64,000 nucleotides of DNA from Candidatus Saccharibacteria bacterium oral taxon 488 (GTDB lineage: Bacteria; Patescibacteriota; Saccharimonadia; Saccharimonadales; Saccharimonadaceae). A program made the position numbers and the translations under genes. The notes beneath the pieces are model-generated. The model saw only the letters and a list, made by a program, of their open reading frames with translations. It did no database searches and was not told where the DNA came from. Numbering within the stretch: the stretch's first letter is position 1; each line of letters starts with the position of its first letter. Below are positions 33,107 to 42,351 of the stretch, one piece after another. The stretch covers positions 682,001 through 746,000 of the forward strand of contig CP040001.1 of assembly GCA_013100825.1 (NCBI GenBank), written 5' to 3'.

Positions 33107-33732
33107 CGAACATATACCTCCACATCCAGAGTTTGCGTACTCACTTGGCCTACCCCCTCAGCCTTGGACATGCTGACACTAGCGATCTGCATCCGCGTCA
33201 AGTTCTGCTCAATCAAATGCATAAATCGAAGCAGCGCCATGTAATCTGTTTTTTCGTTGAGGCGGACCGACACTTTCATGCTTTTTGGCCCGGCAGCGCT
33301 GTTTGAACCGGAGCTATTATTCGTACCCGAGGTTCCTGATGAACCCGAGTTTGACTTGGCTCCAGCCGAGCCTGATGTGAAGGTGAACCCAGCAATGCCA
33401 ACGCCTGATTGATTGGCGTAAGTAGTGAGGTCATTGATGATCTGATTCTGATATTGATATTGCTGAGTTTCTGCTACTAGCTGCCGAGCCTTGGCAACAC
33501 TATCCTTATATTTCTCCATCTCTTTTTCCAGTCGCGCTAGATTTTGCACCTTAGCATCAACCGCTTTTGCCTCAGTCTGAATCTTAGAGACTTCCTCAGC
33601 GGTACCCTGCAGCATGGTGTAGCCGAAATAAACGATCCCTCCCATGCCGACCAAGATCAGTACCAGCGACAGCGCAAAGACGATCCGCATGGTCACCGCC
33701 GGTGTCATTTTTTCTCGTTTTCTCTCACTCAT
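33103..33732 (-). CDS. pilO: Type IV pilus assembly protein PilO-like
   Basis: 209 residues: short cytoplasmic start, one membrane helix (IVFALSLVLILVGMGGIVYF), a coiled coil, a Ser/Gly/Asn-rich insert (about 120-145) and a ferredoxin-like C-terminal fold. This architecture and its place after pilM-pilN identify PilO, part of the inner-membrane alignment complex. It overlaps pilN by 4 nt. Confidence 0.85.
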   Translation of the reverse strand: MSERKREKMTPAVTMRIVFALSLVLILVGMGGIVYFGYTMLQGTAEEVSKIQTEAKAVDAKVQNLARLEKEMEKYKDSVAKARQLVAETQQYQYQNQIINDLTTYANQSGVGIAGFTFTSGSAGAKSNSGSSGTSGTNNSSGSNSAAGPKSMKVSVRLNEKTDYMALLRFMHLIEQNLTRMQIASVSMSKAEGVGQVSTQTLDVEVYVR

Positions 33733-34289
33733 TGCTTCGCGACCTCCGGCACCATCGTCACATTAATTGTAATATTGATCGGGTAACCGTCCTTGTTTTC
33801 TTTTTCGGCCACCGCCGAGGCGAGATTAACATCCTTAAAGAGGTTTGACTGCTGAAAACTGTCCTTGAGCCGCAGTGCATCGCCATACGTTTTACCGCGT
33901 GCGTTGATAGTCATCGGCGTGCCGAGCTTCTTGCTATCCAGTGTCAACGTTTGCAAAATTGTTCCGGATGGCATCGCCTGGGCAATCTTGAGTGCCACCT
34001 TTGAATATCGCACGTCTTTATCAAGGATTGCTTTAGCAATCTTGAGGTTTGCACTAAACGAGTCATAATCCTGCTGGACTTTTTGATACTGCAACGCCCG
34101 ACGGTTACCCGTCTCAATCGTCTGTTGAGCAGTCGTTTTTGCATGCTCCATGATCAAATAAATACCTACTGTCGCCACAATGAGTAAGAAGCCGAGGATT
34201 AACGACACCACACAGTAGCGCCACAATATTACATTTGACCGGCCGGCGACAATCTCACGTTTAACTTTCGGCGGTAATAGATTAATCAT
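33729..34289 (-). CDS. pilN: Type IV pilus assembly protein PilN
   Basis: 186 residues. Starts with the diagnostic INLLPP motif that binds PilM, followed by KVKRE, one membrane helix (SLILGFLLIVATVGIYLIM), a coiled coil and a small globular C-terminus. It overlaps pilM by 8 nt and pilO by 4 nt. Confidence 0.92.
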   Translation of the reverse strand: MINLLPPKVKREIVAGRSNVILWRYCVVSLILGFLLIVATVGIYLIMEHAKTTAQQTIETGNRRALQYQKVQQDYDSFSANLKIAKAILDKDVRYSKVALKIAQAMPSGTILQTLTLDSKKLGTPMTINARGKTYGDALRLKDSFQQSNLFKDVNLASAVAEKENKDGYPINITINVTMVPEVAKQ

Positions 34290-35331
34290 GCCAAATCTCC
34301 TCCGCTCGCACCAGTGATAAGCCAGCTGCTGTCATAAACCGCGGCCGCAGTTGCTTGGCTGGTGGCGCTAAATTATTAAAGTTCAGCGACTGCCATGGAC
34401 TGGCCACCCGCGCTGGCAGGGTCAGCTCGCCCGTAAAGTACTCACCAAGCCCTGGCACACTACTACCGCTACCAACGATCAACACCTGTTCAAGGCGGGA
34501 TTCATCCGGGAAGCGATCGGTGTAGTAGCGAATAACTTTCTGGATTTCACCGATGATCCGCTGCAGGCTCGGCTTTAGTGCCTCGGTAATCTTTTCCTGG
34601 CGAGGGCCGGTATTAAGGCCATTAAGCACCTTGAATTGGTGCGCCGTCTCAAGTGGTACGTTCAATTTTTTCGCGATGTCAAGCGTCAATGTATTGCCAC
34701 CAATGTTTAGACCACCGGTCACGCGAATTGCTGCATCAAGAATAGCAATGTCAGTTGTTGCTGGACCAATATCGACAATAACCGTTGGCAGCGCCCCCTC
34801 TTTGGTTCGCTCAAGCAGTCGCGCCACCGCATTGATACTTGGCTCAATCATCGCCACCTCAATACCGCACGATTCAACAATCGCTAGCTGCTCGTCAACG
34901 ATCTTTTGCGGCACCGCGCACATCAATACCGATAAATTCTCTTTGCCGCGCTTGATAATCTGATGATCGACGTAGAGCGAATCAAGCGGCATCGGCACAT
35001 ACTGCTCAACCTCGAGATTCACCGCCTCTTCAATCTTATTCTCCTGCTTGATCGGCAGCGCAAAGGTGCGCGCGTACGTCTTGGTCGTCGGCAACCCCAG
35101 TACCACGCGGTTACTGCCAAGCCGTCCGACAATATTTTTTTCAAACATTTGATTGATCTTGCCGCAGAGATACTCTGCCCGGTCATCGCTCTCGTCCTTC
35201 GCCGGATCCAGCTCAATTGCGCCGTATCCATGCACCGTCATCCGTGCCATATCGACTGACATTACCCGAACGCCTGCCTTGTTAATATCAAGCCCGATGA
35301 TCGGCTTTGACTTGTAGAAAATATTTGCCAC
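34282..35331 (-). CDS. pilM: Type IV pilus assembly ATPase-like PilM
   Basis: 349 residues. Actin-like ASKHA fold: phosphate-1 GLDINKAGV, phosphate-2 VIVDIGPATTDIAI, adenosine-region GSGSSVPGL. PilM is cytoplasmic and recruits PilN. GTG 35331 is preferred because it leaves the usual six residues before the first strand; support from a ribosome site is weak (GTGGG). A TATACT box lies about 35 nt upstream. Confidence 0.9.
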   Translation of the reverse strand: MANIFYKSKPIIGLDINKAGVRVMSVDMARMTVHGYGAIELDPAKDESDDRAEYLCGKINQMFEKNIVGRLGSNRVVLGLPTTKTYARTFALPIKQENKIEEAVNLEVEQYVPMPLDSLYVDHQIIKRGKENLSVLMCAVPQKIVDEQLAIVESCGIEVAMIEPSINAVARLLERTKEGALPTVIVDIGPATTDIAILDAAIRVTGGLNIGGNTLTLDIAKKLNVPLETAHQFKVLNGLNTGPRQEKITEALKPSLQRIIGEIQKVIRYYTDRFPDESRLEQVLIVGSGSSVPGLGEYFTGELTLPARVASPWQSLNFNNLAPPAKQLRPRFMTAAGLSLVRAEEIWHD

Positions 35332-35391
35332 TATCGTTTGCCCACATCTCTTCTTTTTGTTAAGTATAGCATAAGCATTTTGAAAAACCAA

Positions 35392-36618
35392 CTACCCCTT
35401 AATTTGATTTGCTAATCCAGTAATCGGCATCATCACCGCCGCCGCGATCAAGCCGACCATACCACCCATAAAGACGATCATCACCGGCTCAATCGTCGAA
35501 CTCAAACCGCTAATCGCCGCATCGACCTCTTCCTCATAAAAATCCGCCACCTTGACCAGCACCTTATCCGTCTGCCCCGTTTCCTCACCGACCGCCAGCA
35601 TCTGACCAACGATTGGCGGGTAGAGATCTTCGCGCTCATTGATAATCCGCGACAAAACCTCGCCATTCTTAATGCGCTTGGCCGCGTCAAGCAGCGACTC
35701 TTGATACACCGTGTTACCGACTGCCCGGGCCGTCACTTCCAGTGCCTCGAGCACCGACACACCCGCACCGATCAGCGCCGAGAAGGTACGGGTAAACCGC
35801 GCCACTGCCACCTTACGAATAATCTTACTGATGATCGGCGCTTTCAAGACAAAATGATGGAACTTAACCTTGCCTTTTGGCGACTTGATATAGCGAAGAA
35901 GGACGTACACACCGCCAAATAACAGCGGAAAAATAATATACCAAAAACTTACCATAAACTGGCTGATACTCATCAGTATCTGCGTCAGGGCTGGTAGCTC
36001 CGCGTCCTCGCCCGCCAGATCCTTAATTGTCTTGCCAATCATTGGCAAGACAAAAATCATCAAACCAAAGAACGCCCCGATAGTGATGACGATCAGCACC
36101 ATTGGATAGGTCATGGCGCTCTTGATCTTCTTTTTCATTGATGAGTTCTTTTCCTGCTGCAGGGCCAGGCGCTTCAAAATATCGTCCAAAATACCACCTG
36201 TTTCACCAGCACGCACCATGTTCACGTACACATCACTAAACGCCTCAGGATGCTTACTCAGCGCATCAGCGAACGAGGTACCGCCTTCAATCTCCTTAGA
36301 TACTGCATTCAAAATCTCACGAAAATGCGGACTCTCGGCATGCTGCGCCATTGAGTTGAGTGACCTGAGGATTGGTACGCCGGCAGACACCATGGTGCTC
36401 AGCTGTCTGGTAAAGCTAACCAGCTCCTCGGTCGGCACTGACTTCTTGCCACCCCCAAAGCGAAAGCCCTTCTTTTCATCGCCAGCTTCCTTGAGATCGA
36501 CCAACTTCATACCCTGAGCTTGAATGAGCTGGATGGCACTGGCGCGACTACTAGCTTCTAGCTCACCATTGATCGGCTGATTGTTATTTTTAGTTGCGAT
36601 ATATTTAAATTTTGTCAT
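35392..36618 (-). CDS. pilC: Type IV pilus inner-membrane platform protein PilC
   Basis: 408 residues. Two GspF domains, each with the EGGTSFADAL / KNGEVLSRII type helical hairpins, and three to four membrane helices. An N-terminal cytoplasmic stretch carries A-[ST]-x-A-[IL] repeats typical of PilC. GGGAGC precedes ATG 36618, directly after the pilB stop. It connects PilB to subunit insertion. Confidence 0.95.
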   Translation of the reverse strand: MTKFKYIATKNNNQPINGELEASSRASAIQLIQAQGMKLVDLKEAGDEKKGFRFGGGKKSVPTEELVSFTRQLSTMVSAGVPILRSLNSMAQHAESPHFREILNAVSKEIEGGTSFADALSKHPEAFSDVYVNMVRAGETGGILDDILKRLALQQEKNSSMKKKIKSAMTYPMVLIVITIGAFFGLMIFVLPMIGKTIKDLAGEDAELPALTQILMSISQFMVSFWYIIFPLLFGGVYVLLRYIKSPKGKVKFHHFVLKAPIISKIIRKVAVARFTRTFSALIGAGVSVLEALEVTARAVGNTVYQESLLDAAKRIKNGEVLSRIINEREDLYPPIVGQMLAVGEETGQTDKVLVKVADFYEEEVDAAISGLSSTIEPVMIVFMGGMVGLIAAAVMMPITGLANQIKG

Positions 36619-38400
36619 TTATTGCTCCCTTGTTGCTCTCAAAACTTCCTCTAGCGTTGTCACGCCACGCAGCGACTTAACGAAACCATCCGTCTGCATC
36701 GTTACCATTCCTTCAGTAATCGCCTGCTGCTGAATCTCATTACTGGTGGCATTGGCAGTGATCATTTTTTGGATTGGAATCGAAATACCGAGAACCTCGT
36801 AGATACCAACGCGCCCCTTGAAGCCATTATGGCCGCACTCGTCACAGCCCTCAGGATTTGGTCGCCACAAATATTGAATCGTCACGTCAGTCGAGCCGAG
36901 CGGTGTATTGCCGCCAATCTTATCAGCCGCCGCCTGCTGCTCCAGTGCGTGCAGCCGCTGCATCGAGCCCTGCTTGAGATTAAACATCTGAACGATGTAG
37001 GCGAGCTCCCCAGCGTCCGGCACATATTGCTGACGACAATGCATACACAATCGCCGCACCAGGCGCTGGCCGATCACCGCCTTGACCGTCGAAGCGATCA
37101 GGAACGGCTCAATTCCCATGTCCAATAGACGCGGCAAACAAGTCGCGGCGTTGTTGGTGTGGAGGGTTGAGAACACCAAGTGTCCGGTCAGCGCTGCCTG
37201 CACACCCAGGTTAGCGGTCTCACCGTCACGGATCTCTCCGACCATGATGATGTTCGGGTCTTGACGCAGCAGGGCGCGCAGTCCTGAAGCGAAGGTCATG
37301 CCGGCTTTGGCGTTAGTCTGGGTCTGGTTGACCCCGGGGATTTTGTATTCAACCGGATCTTCGATAGTTGAGATATTCACATCCGGCGTATTAAGCTCTG
37401 ACAGCACACTAAACAAGGAGGTCGATTTTCCCGAACCAGTTGGCCCGGTCACCAAGATCATACCATTTGGTTGTGCCATGGCGTCCTTGAGCGTACTCAA
37501 CGACAACCCCCAATAGCCGAGGCTATCGAGGGCAACCGCCTGGTTGGATTCGTCCAAAATACGCATGACGATTTTCTCGCCATCAGCGATCGGCAGCGTC
37601 GATACACGCAGCGCGTATTGCTTACCAGAAACCTTGATCTTAAAGCGACCATCTTGCGGCACGCGGCGTTCGTCAATTTTTAGATTTGACAAAATCTTGA
37701 TACGACTAACCAGCGCGCCTTGGACATTGCGCGGCAATTTATTCACTTCCTTGAGCACACCATCAATTCGATAGCGTACCTGGACGAAATCCTCGCGCGG
37801 CTCAATGTGGATGTCTGAAGCACCCGACTTGATAGCATACTCGAGCAGCAAGTTAACCGTCTGGGCGATCGGCGAATTCTCAGAAATCTCCTCCTCAGAG
37901 ACGTTTTGTGAGTCCGACTCAGCACCGCTCTGGATTGACACCACCTCATCCAGCTCATCGGTAATATTACCGCGATAATTCTCCAGGCAGTCAAGAATGT
38001 TGTTTTTTGTCGCCAGGAACACCTTGATGTTGTAGCCAATCTCTTTCTGGATGAAGTTCAGCGCCTGCACATCATCCGGATCTTCCATCGCCAGGCTCAA
38101 GACGCCATTATCATCAGCTGCAAACAATACGACATTGTACTGGCGAGCGATGTGCTCGGGGATGCGCTTGAGAACGTCATCAGGAATATCCTTTGGCTCG
38201 ATGGTCACAAACGGCACATTGATATATTCACCAATTTTTTGCCCAAGCTGCGCCTCACTCAGAACCCTGTGCTCCAAGATAATCGTCTGCAATGAATGGT
38301 GCGTACGTTCCGCCTCCATTTTTAACTCAGCCAGCTGTGACTCAGAAATTACCTCACCCTGGCGCAAAATCTTCTCAATACTACTGTCAGAAATGCGCAT
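36619..38400 (-). CDS. pilB: Type IV pilus extension ATPase PilB
   Basis: 593 residues. MshEN/T2SSE N-domain, then the GspE ATPase: Walker A GPTGSGKST, Asp box (EDPVEY), Walker B (IIMVGEIRDGETA), His box (TGHLVFSTLHTNNA) and a four-Cys zinc site (CMHC, CDEC). It powers pilus extension. First gene of the pilBCMNO operon. No pilT retraction ATPase is in the window. Confidence 0.97.
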   Translation of the reverse strand: MRISDSSIEKILRQGEVISESQLAELKMEAERTHHSLQTIILEHRVLSEAQLGQKIGEYINVPFVTIEPKDIPDDVLKRIPEHIARQYNVVLFAADDNGVLSLAMEDPDDVQALNFIQKEIGYNIKVFLATKNNILDCLENYRGNITDELDEVVSIQSGAESDSQNVSEEEISENSPIAQTVNLLLEYAIKSGASDIHIEPREDFVQVRYRIDGVLKEVNKLPRNVQGALVSRIKILSNLKIDERRVPQDGRFKIKVSGKQYALRVSTLPIADGEKIVMRILDESNQAVALDSLGYWGLSLSTLKDAMAQPNGMILVTGPTGSGKSTSLFSVLSELNTPDVNISTIEDPVEYKIPGVNQTQTNAKAGMTFASGLRALLRQDPNIIMVGEIRDGETANLGVQAALTGHLVFSTLHTNNAATCLPRLLDMGIEPFLIASTVKAVIGQRLVRRLCMHCRQQYVPDAGELAYIVQMFNLKQGSMQRLHALEQQAAADKIGGNTPLGSTDVTIQYLWRPNPEGCDECGHNGFKGRVGIYEVLGISIPIQKMITANATSNEIQQQAITEGMVTMQTDGFVKSLRGVTTLEEVLRATREQ

Positions 38401-38417
38401 AATTACCCTTATGCTTG

Positions 38418-38446
38418 AGTATAGCGCATATCGTATGGGAGTTCAA
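38418..38446 (-). promoter_or_regulatory. Promoter of the pilBCMNO operon
   Basis: On the minus strand TTGAAC (38446-38441), 17-nt spacer, TATACT (38423-38418), then a 17-nt region with AAGGGT before pilB ATG 38400. It lacks the TTGCGC element of the pilin promoters. Confidence 0.65.
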
Positions 38447-38455
38447 TGAGAAATA

Positions 38456-38797
38456 TTAGCGATTATCGCCCTGCCCGTGCAGCTGCTGGCGGGCTTGGCG
38501 ACTGGCCAGTTTTTGGTTGTTCATCCGAGCAACTTCCTCGAGGCTAGAACCGAGCAGGTGCGCCACTGCATTAACATACCACAGCACATCGCCTAATTCT
38601 TTGAGAATTTCTGTGCGGTCATCGTCTGTCAGTATTCCCTGCTTGTCGCGAACCAGCTTTTTGAACTTTTCAGCCACTTCGCCCGATTCGCCAACCAGTC
38701 CAAGCACTTGTGCCATCAGTCGCGCATCAACCTCCCCATACTCATGCGTACCAATCAGTGTCGCGATGGCTTTCTTGGCGTACTCATCAATTGTCAT
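38456..38797 (-). CDS. MazG-like nucleotide pyrophosphohydrolase
   Basis: 113 residues, the size of single-domain MazG-like/dUTPase-superfamily enzymes. Metal-binding motif GESGEVAEK plus KELGDVLWYV supply the EExxE-like and ExxD ligands. It may clear non-canonical NTPs. AAAGGAGA precedes, and the ATG overlaps the upstream NUDIX stop by 4 nt. Confidence 0.88.
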   Translation of the reverse strand: MTIDEYAKKAIATLIGTHEYGEVDARLMAQVLGLVGESGEVAEKFKKLVRDKQGILTDDDRTEILKELGDVLWYVNAVAHLLGSSLEEVARMNNQKLASRQARQQLHGQGDNR

Positions 38798-39492
38798 ATA
38801 TTTCTCCTTTCAATTACCTCATTTAATTCTGCCACAAATTCCTCAAAAAAGAACGGGTCGCGGAAGAATGTCCGCGCTACGATTTGCTCAACTGCTGGTG
38901 CCAGGTCATAGTCGGACAGTCGATGCGGGCGGGCCCATACGAATTCTTCACCCGCCACGACTTCATCAGTCTCACCATAAAACACGTGCGCCAACGTTGA
39001 TGATAATATTTCCTTCCCCACAAGTACACGAATATAGCAATCACCTGCATGCACCAGTGGCAGCTGCTCCACCGCCAATTTCTCGCGCGCCTCCCGCCGG
39101 GCAGCGCTGAGTACCGACTCGTCATCAATGTGTAACTTGCCGTACGGCAGCGTCCAGGTATCGATATGCGGCTGTTTGGTGCGCCGCTGGAGCAGCACAT
39201 CGCCATTAGCATTTTGGACGACAATCATAGTAATAATTTTTGGTTGGGTACGAATTTTGAGCGATTTAATACTAACTCTATCGACGTACGACAACCCCTC
39301 CCGCCCGAGACAGTATCCATCATCCGTCTTGATGATGAATCCTCGCTTCTTCAATATATTTAAGTGGTAGGTATAGAGATTAGTATCGACTTTTGGCGGC
39401 CGCATATCCCGAAACCGTGCATATTTCATATGCATCAACACACCGAGGATATGCTTTTGAATGTGATGTTCGGGGATAAATTGGTCAATCAT
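38794..39492 (-). CDS. NUDIX hydrolase with N-terminal winged-helix domain
   Basis: 232 residues. The first ~85 residues look like a winged helix (KVDTNLYTYHLNILKKRGFI and a following wing). The NUDIX domain follows, with box GKLHIDDESVLSAARREARE-KLAV; the usual second Glu pair is partly changed (EK), so catalysis may be altered. HTH-NUDIX fusions are known as regulators such as NrtR-type proteins. TATAAT lies 11 nt before ATG 39492. Divergent from the CYTH-kinase gene. Confidence 0.82.
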   Translation of the reverse strand: MIDQFIPEHHIQKHILGVLMHMKYARFRDMRPPKVDTNLYTYHLNILKKRGFIIKTDDGYCLGREGLSYVDRVSIKSLKIRTQPKIITMIVVQNANGDVLLQRRTKQPHIDTWTLPYGKLHIDDESVLSAARREAREKLAVEQLPLVHAGDCYIRVLVGKEILSSTLAHVFYGETDEVVAGEEFVWARPHRLSDYDLAPAVEQIVARTFFRDPFFFEEFVAELNEVIERRNI

Positions 39493-39580
39493 AGTTGAGT
39501 CAAATTATACTTGCTATTCATACAAGTAATTCTACACTACAATCACTAGTGTCATCAACACAACTAAAGGAGCGACGCTT

Positions 39581-40732
39581 ATGTCAATCGAATCACTCAT
39601 CCACACACCCGAATTTGAAGGGAGATTGCCCGTGGAAACTGAGCGCAAATTCATGGCTATCTTTCCGGAAAAACTCACCGATCTGCGCGAAGAAGCTGAG
39701 CCGATTGAGCAGTTTTATCTGTCACACCCAGACGAACCATTCAGCCTACGCCTCCGCTCAACCTTAACTCGTGATACCGGCGAGCTGCATTACGAAGCAA
39801 CTCTCAAAGACAACGGCATCCAGGGCAATGATGGCTTGCGTCGACTAGAGGTGACGACTGAGATTAGCCCCGAGCTATATGAATACTACCGTAATGACGA
39901 AACGCCGATTATCCGCAAACTACGTGCCAAACCGCTGCCGGGTGTCATCATTGATTTTTTCGAAAACGACGACCTAGTGCAAGCTGAAGTAGAAGATGAT
40001 GGGTCACTGCAAGAGTTCATTAACCAGTTTAGTAATACCTTCATGGAAATAACCGGTGAAATAATGGCCACCAGCGAGTGGCAAGCACACTACAACTTCC
40101 GGCGGGAACACGAAGGCCGCGAGGCGCTGTCGGTTCAGCCGGAACTTGACATTGATACTATTGTTTCTGATATTCTTACCTCTACCGCAGATTCTCCACG
40201 CATCATCCATATCGCTGGCCGCAGTGGCTCCGGTAAGTCAACCGTCGTCAAAAAGCTCCGTGAGCAGCTGGAGGAGCTCAACATTAACTCAATTACTATG
40301 TCAACCGATGACTACCACCGCGGCGCAACCTACCTCTATTATCACAACAACCGTCAGGAATGGCAGCACTGGGATGACCCGTTTGTATATGACACCGAAA
40401 CGATGGCCATCGACCTACAAAACCTCATTAACGGCAATGATATCTATCATCGCCACATGAATTGGCAAACTGCGGAGCCATATATAGCGGGTACACTTAG
40501 CCCAGCAGAAATAATCATCGTTGAGGGAATCTACGCCAAATCACCTGACATTATCACTGACAATAGCCTCGTCTACGAGATACCGACCCCGCTCACCACC
40601 TGTATCGGTCGGCGTATTCTGCGCGACCTCAATGAACGTCCACAATTTTGCGACCCCTCGGAAAATCTACTCTATTTATTGAGTGAGGCCGAGCCAGCAT
40701 ATCGTGCTCAACAGCAACCAACCAATACCTGA
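39581..40732 (+). CDS. CYTH (triphosphate tunnel) - uridine-kinase-like fusion
   Basis: 383 residues. N-terminal CYTH domain with VETERKF signature and alternating charged beta strands (SLRLRS, HYEATLKD, RRLEVTTE). From about residue 205 a P-loop kinase of the uridine kinase/phosphoribulokinase type: HIAGRSGSGKST, STDDYHRG, HWDDPFVYD, VEGIYA. CYTH proteins act on triphosphates; a similar pairing, in the other order, exists in plant TTM proteins. The combined substrate is unknown. AAAGGAG precedes ATG 39581. Confidence 0.88.
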   Translation: MSIESLIHTPEFEGRLPVETERKFMAIFPEKLTDLREEAEPIEQFYLSHPDEPFSLRLRSTLTRDTGELHYEATLKDNGIQGNDGLRRLEVTTEISPELYEYYRNDETPIIRKLRAKPLPGVIIDFFENDDLVQAEVEDDGSLQEFINQFSNTFMEITGEIMATSEWQAHYNFRREHEGREALSVQPELDIDTIVSDILTSTADSPRIIHIAGRSGSGKSTVVKKLREQLEELNINSITMSTDDYHRGATYLYYHNNRQEWQHWDDPFVYDTETMAIDLQNLINGNDIYHRHMNWQTAEPYIAGTLSPAEIIIVEGIYAKSPDIITDNSLVYEIPTPLTTCIGRRILRDLNERPQFCDPSENLLYLLSEAEPAYRAQQQPTNT

Positions 40733-40760
40733 GGAGGATTAGGGCTCACTTTGGCTTTCG

Positions 40761-41420
40761 TTAACCCGATGGTCTGACTGCACGAACAAACCCAATCACC
40801 TTCCCCTCACCAACCCACCGCTGCTCGTAGGTTGTCATGATCCGGGCACCGCTCTGCTCGCTAAATCGCTCCGATTCGTGCAGATCAAACGTTAGCTCCC
40901 GAAGCCGCCAGCCAGTCACCACCAGCTGCTCCAAGCTCCAACAGAAAAAGTCGTGATCATCATGCTTGAGCAGTAGCTCACCGCCCTCATCAAGCAACTT
41001 TGCGTACTGCGTTAAAAAATGTGGGTGTGTTAAGCGCCTGCCGCTGGAGCGCTGGCGTGGAAACGGATCGGGAAAGGTGATCCACAACTGGCTAAGCGAT
41101 CCAGCTTCACACAGCTCACCCAGCTGATCTGCTCGTGCCCGCACAAACCAGATGTTCGTGAGGCCGCACCGCTCGGCCGCGCGTGCCCCTTTTTGCAATC
41201 GATCGGCCTTGACGTCAACCGCCAAAAACCGCTGCTCGGGACGGCGCGTCGCTAGTTCGACGCTAAACAGTCCCGTTCCCGCACCAATCTCCAGTACGTC
41301 AATCGGCCGCGGCGTCCACTCATCATACTCAAAACAAAGTGGCGAATTATTAAATAATGCAAATTTATACTTCTTGCGTCGCCGGGTAATGACAAATTGA
41401 TTTGGATCGACAAAACTCAT
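40761..41420 (-). CDS. trmB: tRNA (guanine-N7-)-methyltransferase
   Basis: 219 residues. SAM-binding EIGAGTGLFSVELA, AVDVKADRL, and the TrmB signature ITFPDPFPRQRSSGRRLTHP (about 115-134). It makes m7G46 in tRNA. ATG 41420 has TATAAT ending 7 nt upstream (leaderless); the upstream in-frame starts lie in or before the -10 box. It shares its promoter DNA with mscS. Confidence 0.95.
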   Translation of the reverse strand: MSFVDPNQFVITRRRKKYKFALFNNSPLCFEYDEWTPRPIDVLEIGAGTGLFSVELATRRPEQRFLAVDVKADRLQKGARAAERCGLTNIWFVRARADQLGELCEAGSLSQLWITFPDPFPRQRSSGRRLTHPHFLTQYAKLLDEGGELLLKHDDHDFFCWSLEQLVVTGWRLRELTFDLHESERFSEQSGARIMTTYEQRWVGEGKVIGFVRAVRPSG

Positions 41421-41427
41421 ACTTTTC

Positions 41428-41435
41428 ATTATACT
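41428..41435. promoter_or_regulatory. Shared, overlapping -10 boxes of trmB and mscS
   Basis: The 8 bases ATTATACT contain TATAAT for trmB on the minus strand (41433-41428) and TATACT for mscS on the plus strand (41430-41435). The two starts (41420 and 41442) are only 22 nt apart, each 6-7 nt from its box. Confidence 0.75.
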
Positions 41436-41441
41436 AAACTC

Positions 41442-42344
41442 ATGATGGATACGCTTATCAAACAACTGTTAAATTCGTCGCGCGTTGACGAGTGGATGAT
41501 TGAACACGGACTGGGCTGGCTGGTGAGCGAGCGGATGGTTGAAACGGTCAGCATCGTCATCGGCGCGATTATCGTTTATTATTTTGGCCGCATGTTTATC
41601 ACCTGGGCAATCCGTTACGCGATCCACTCCACTGCCAAGCACCGCTCGTGGCACCGCAAAGATATCGAAAAGCGCGAAAATACGCTGACGCAGCTGATTC
41701 GTAGTTTTTGGCGCATCACCATTATTGCCTATATTGCCGCCATGGTCGCCAGCAAGTTATTCTACTTTGACTTGTCGCCACTATTTGCCAGCGCCGGCAT
41801 CATCGGTGTGGCGCTCGGATTCGGTGCGCAGTCACTTGTCAAAGATTTTCTGGCTGGTATTTTTATCATCGCTGAAAATCAATATCGCGTCGGCGACGTG
41901 GTTGACGTCATGGGAGCGAGCGGTACTGTTGAGCGTGTCGGCACCCGGTCAACGGTACTCCGCGATGCTGATGGTAATGTACACTACTTACCAAATGGCA
42001 CCATCCAGCATGTCATCAACAAAACGATGGGGTATAGCATGTCGCGCTTTACCTTACAGCTTGATCCGAGCAGCGACATTAGCCGCGCCGCTGATATCAT
42101 CAACGAGACCGGCCAGCAACTGAGCAAGGAAAAATCTTGGGACAAGAAAATCATTGAACCGCCAAAATTTGTCTCCGTCGGCGATATCACCGGCCGCTCG
42201 GTCGAATTGATCGTTGCTGGTAAGGTCCAGCCATCAGATCAATGGGCGGTTACCTCAGAGATGCGCCGCCGACTCCTCAAAGAATTTGAAAAACAAGAAA
42301 TCGAGCTAGCTGTTATCCCAACGGCGATAACGCATAAAAAGTAA
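41442..42344 (+). CDS. mscS: Small-conductance mechanosensitive channel (MscS family)
   Basis: 300 residues. Three membrane helices; the third has the Gly/Ala-packed pore pattern (FASAGIIGVALGFGAQSLVKDFLAG). The beta domain (YRVGDVVDVMGASGTVERVGTRST) and the YLPNGTI motif follow. It releases solutes on osmotic downshock. ATG 41442 is 6 nt after TATACT; ATG 41445 is the next codon. Confidence 0.94.
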   Translation: MMDTLIKQLLNSSRVDEWMIEHGLGWLVSERMVETVSIVIGAIIVYYFGRMFITWAIRYAIHSTAKHRSWHRKDIEKRENTLTQLIRSFWRITIIAYIAAMVASKLFYFDLSPLFASAGIIGVALGFGAQSLVKDFLAGIFIIAENQYRVGDVVDVMGASGTVERVGTRSTVLRDADGNVHYLPNGTIQHVINKTMGYSMSRFTLQLDPSSDISRAADIINETGQQLSKEKSWDKKIIEPPKFVSVGDITGRSVELIVAGKVQPSDQWAVTSEMRRRLLKEFEKQEIELAVIPTAITHKK

Positions 42345-42351
42345 TCATAAC

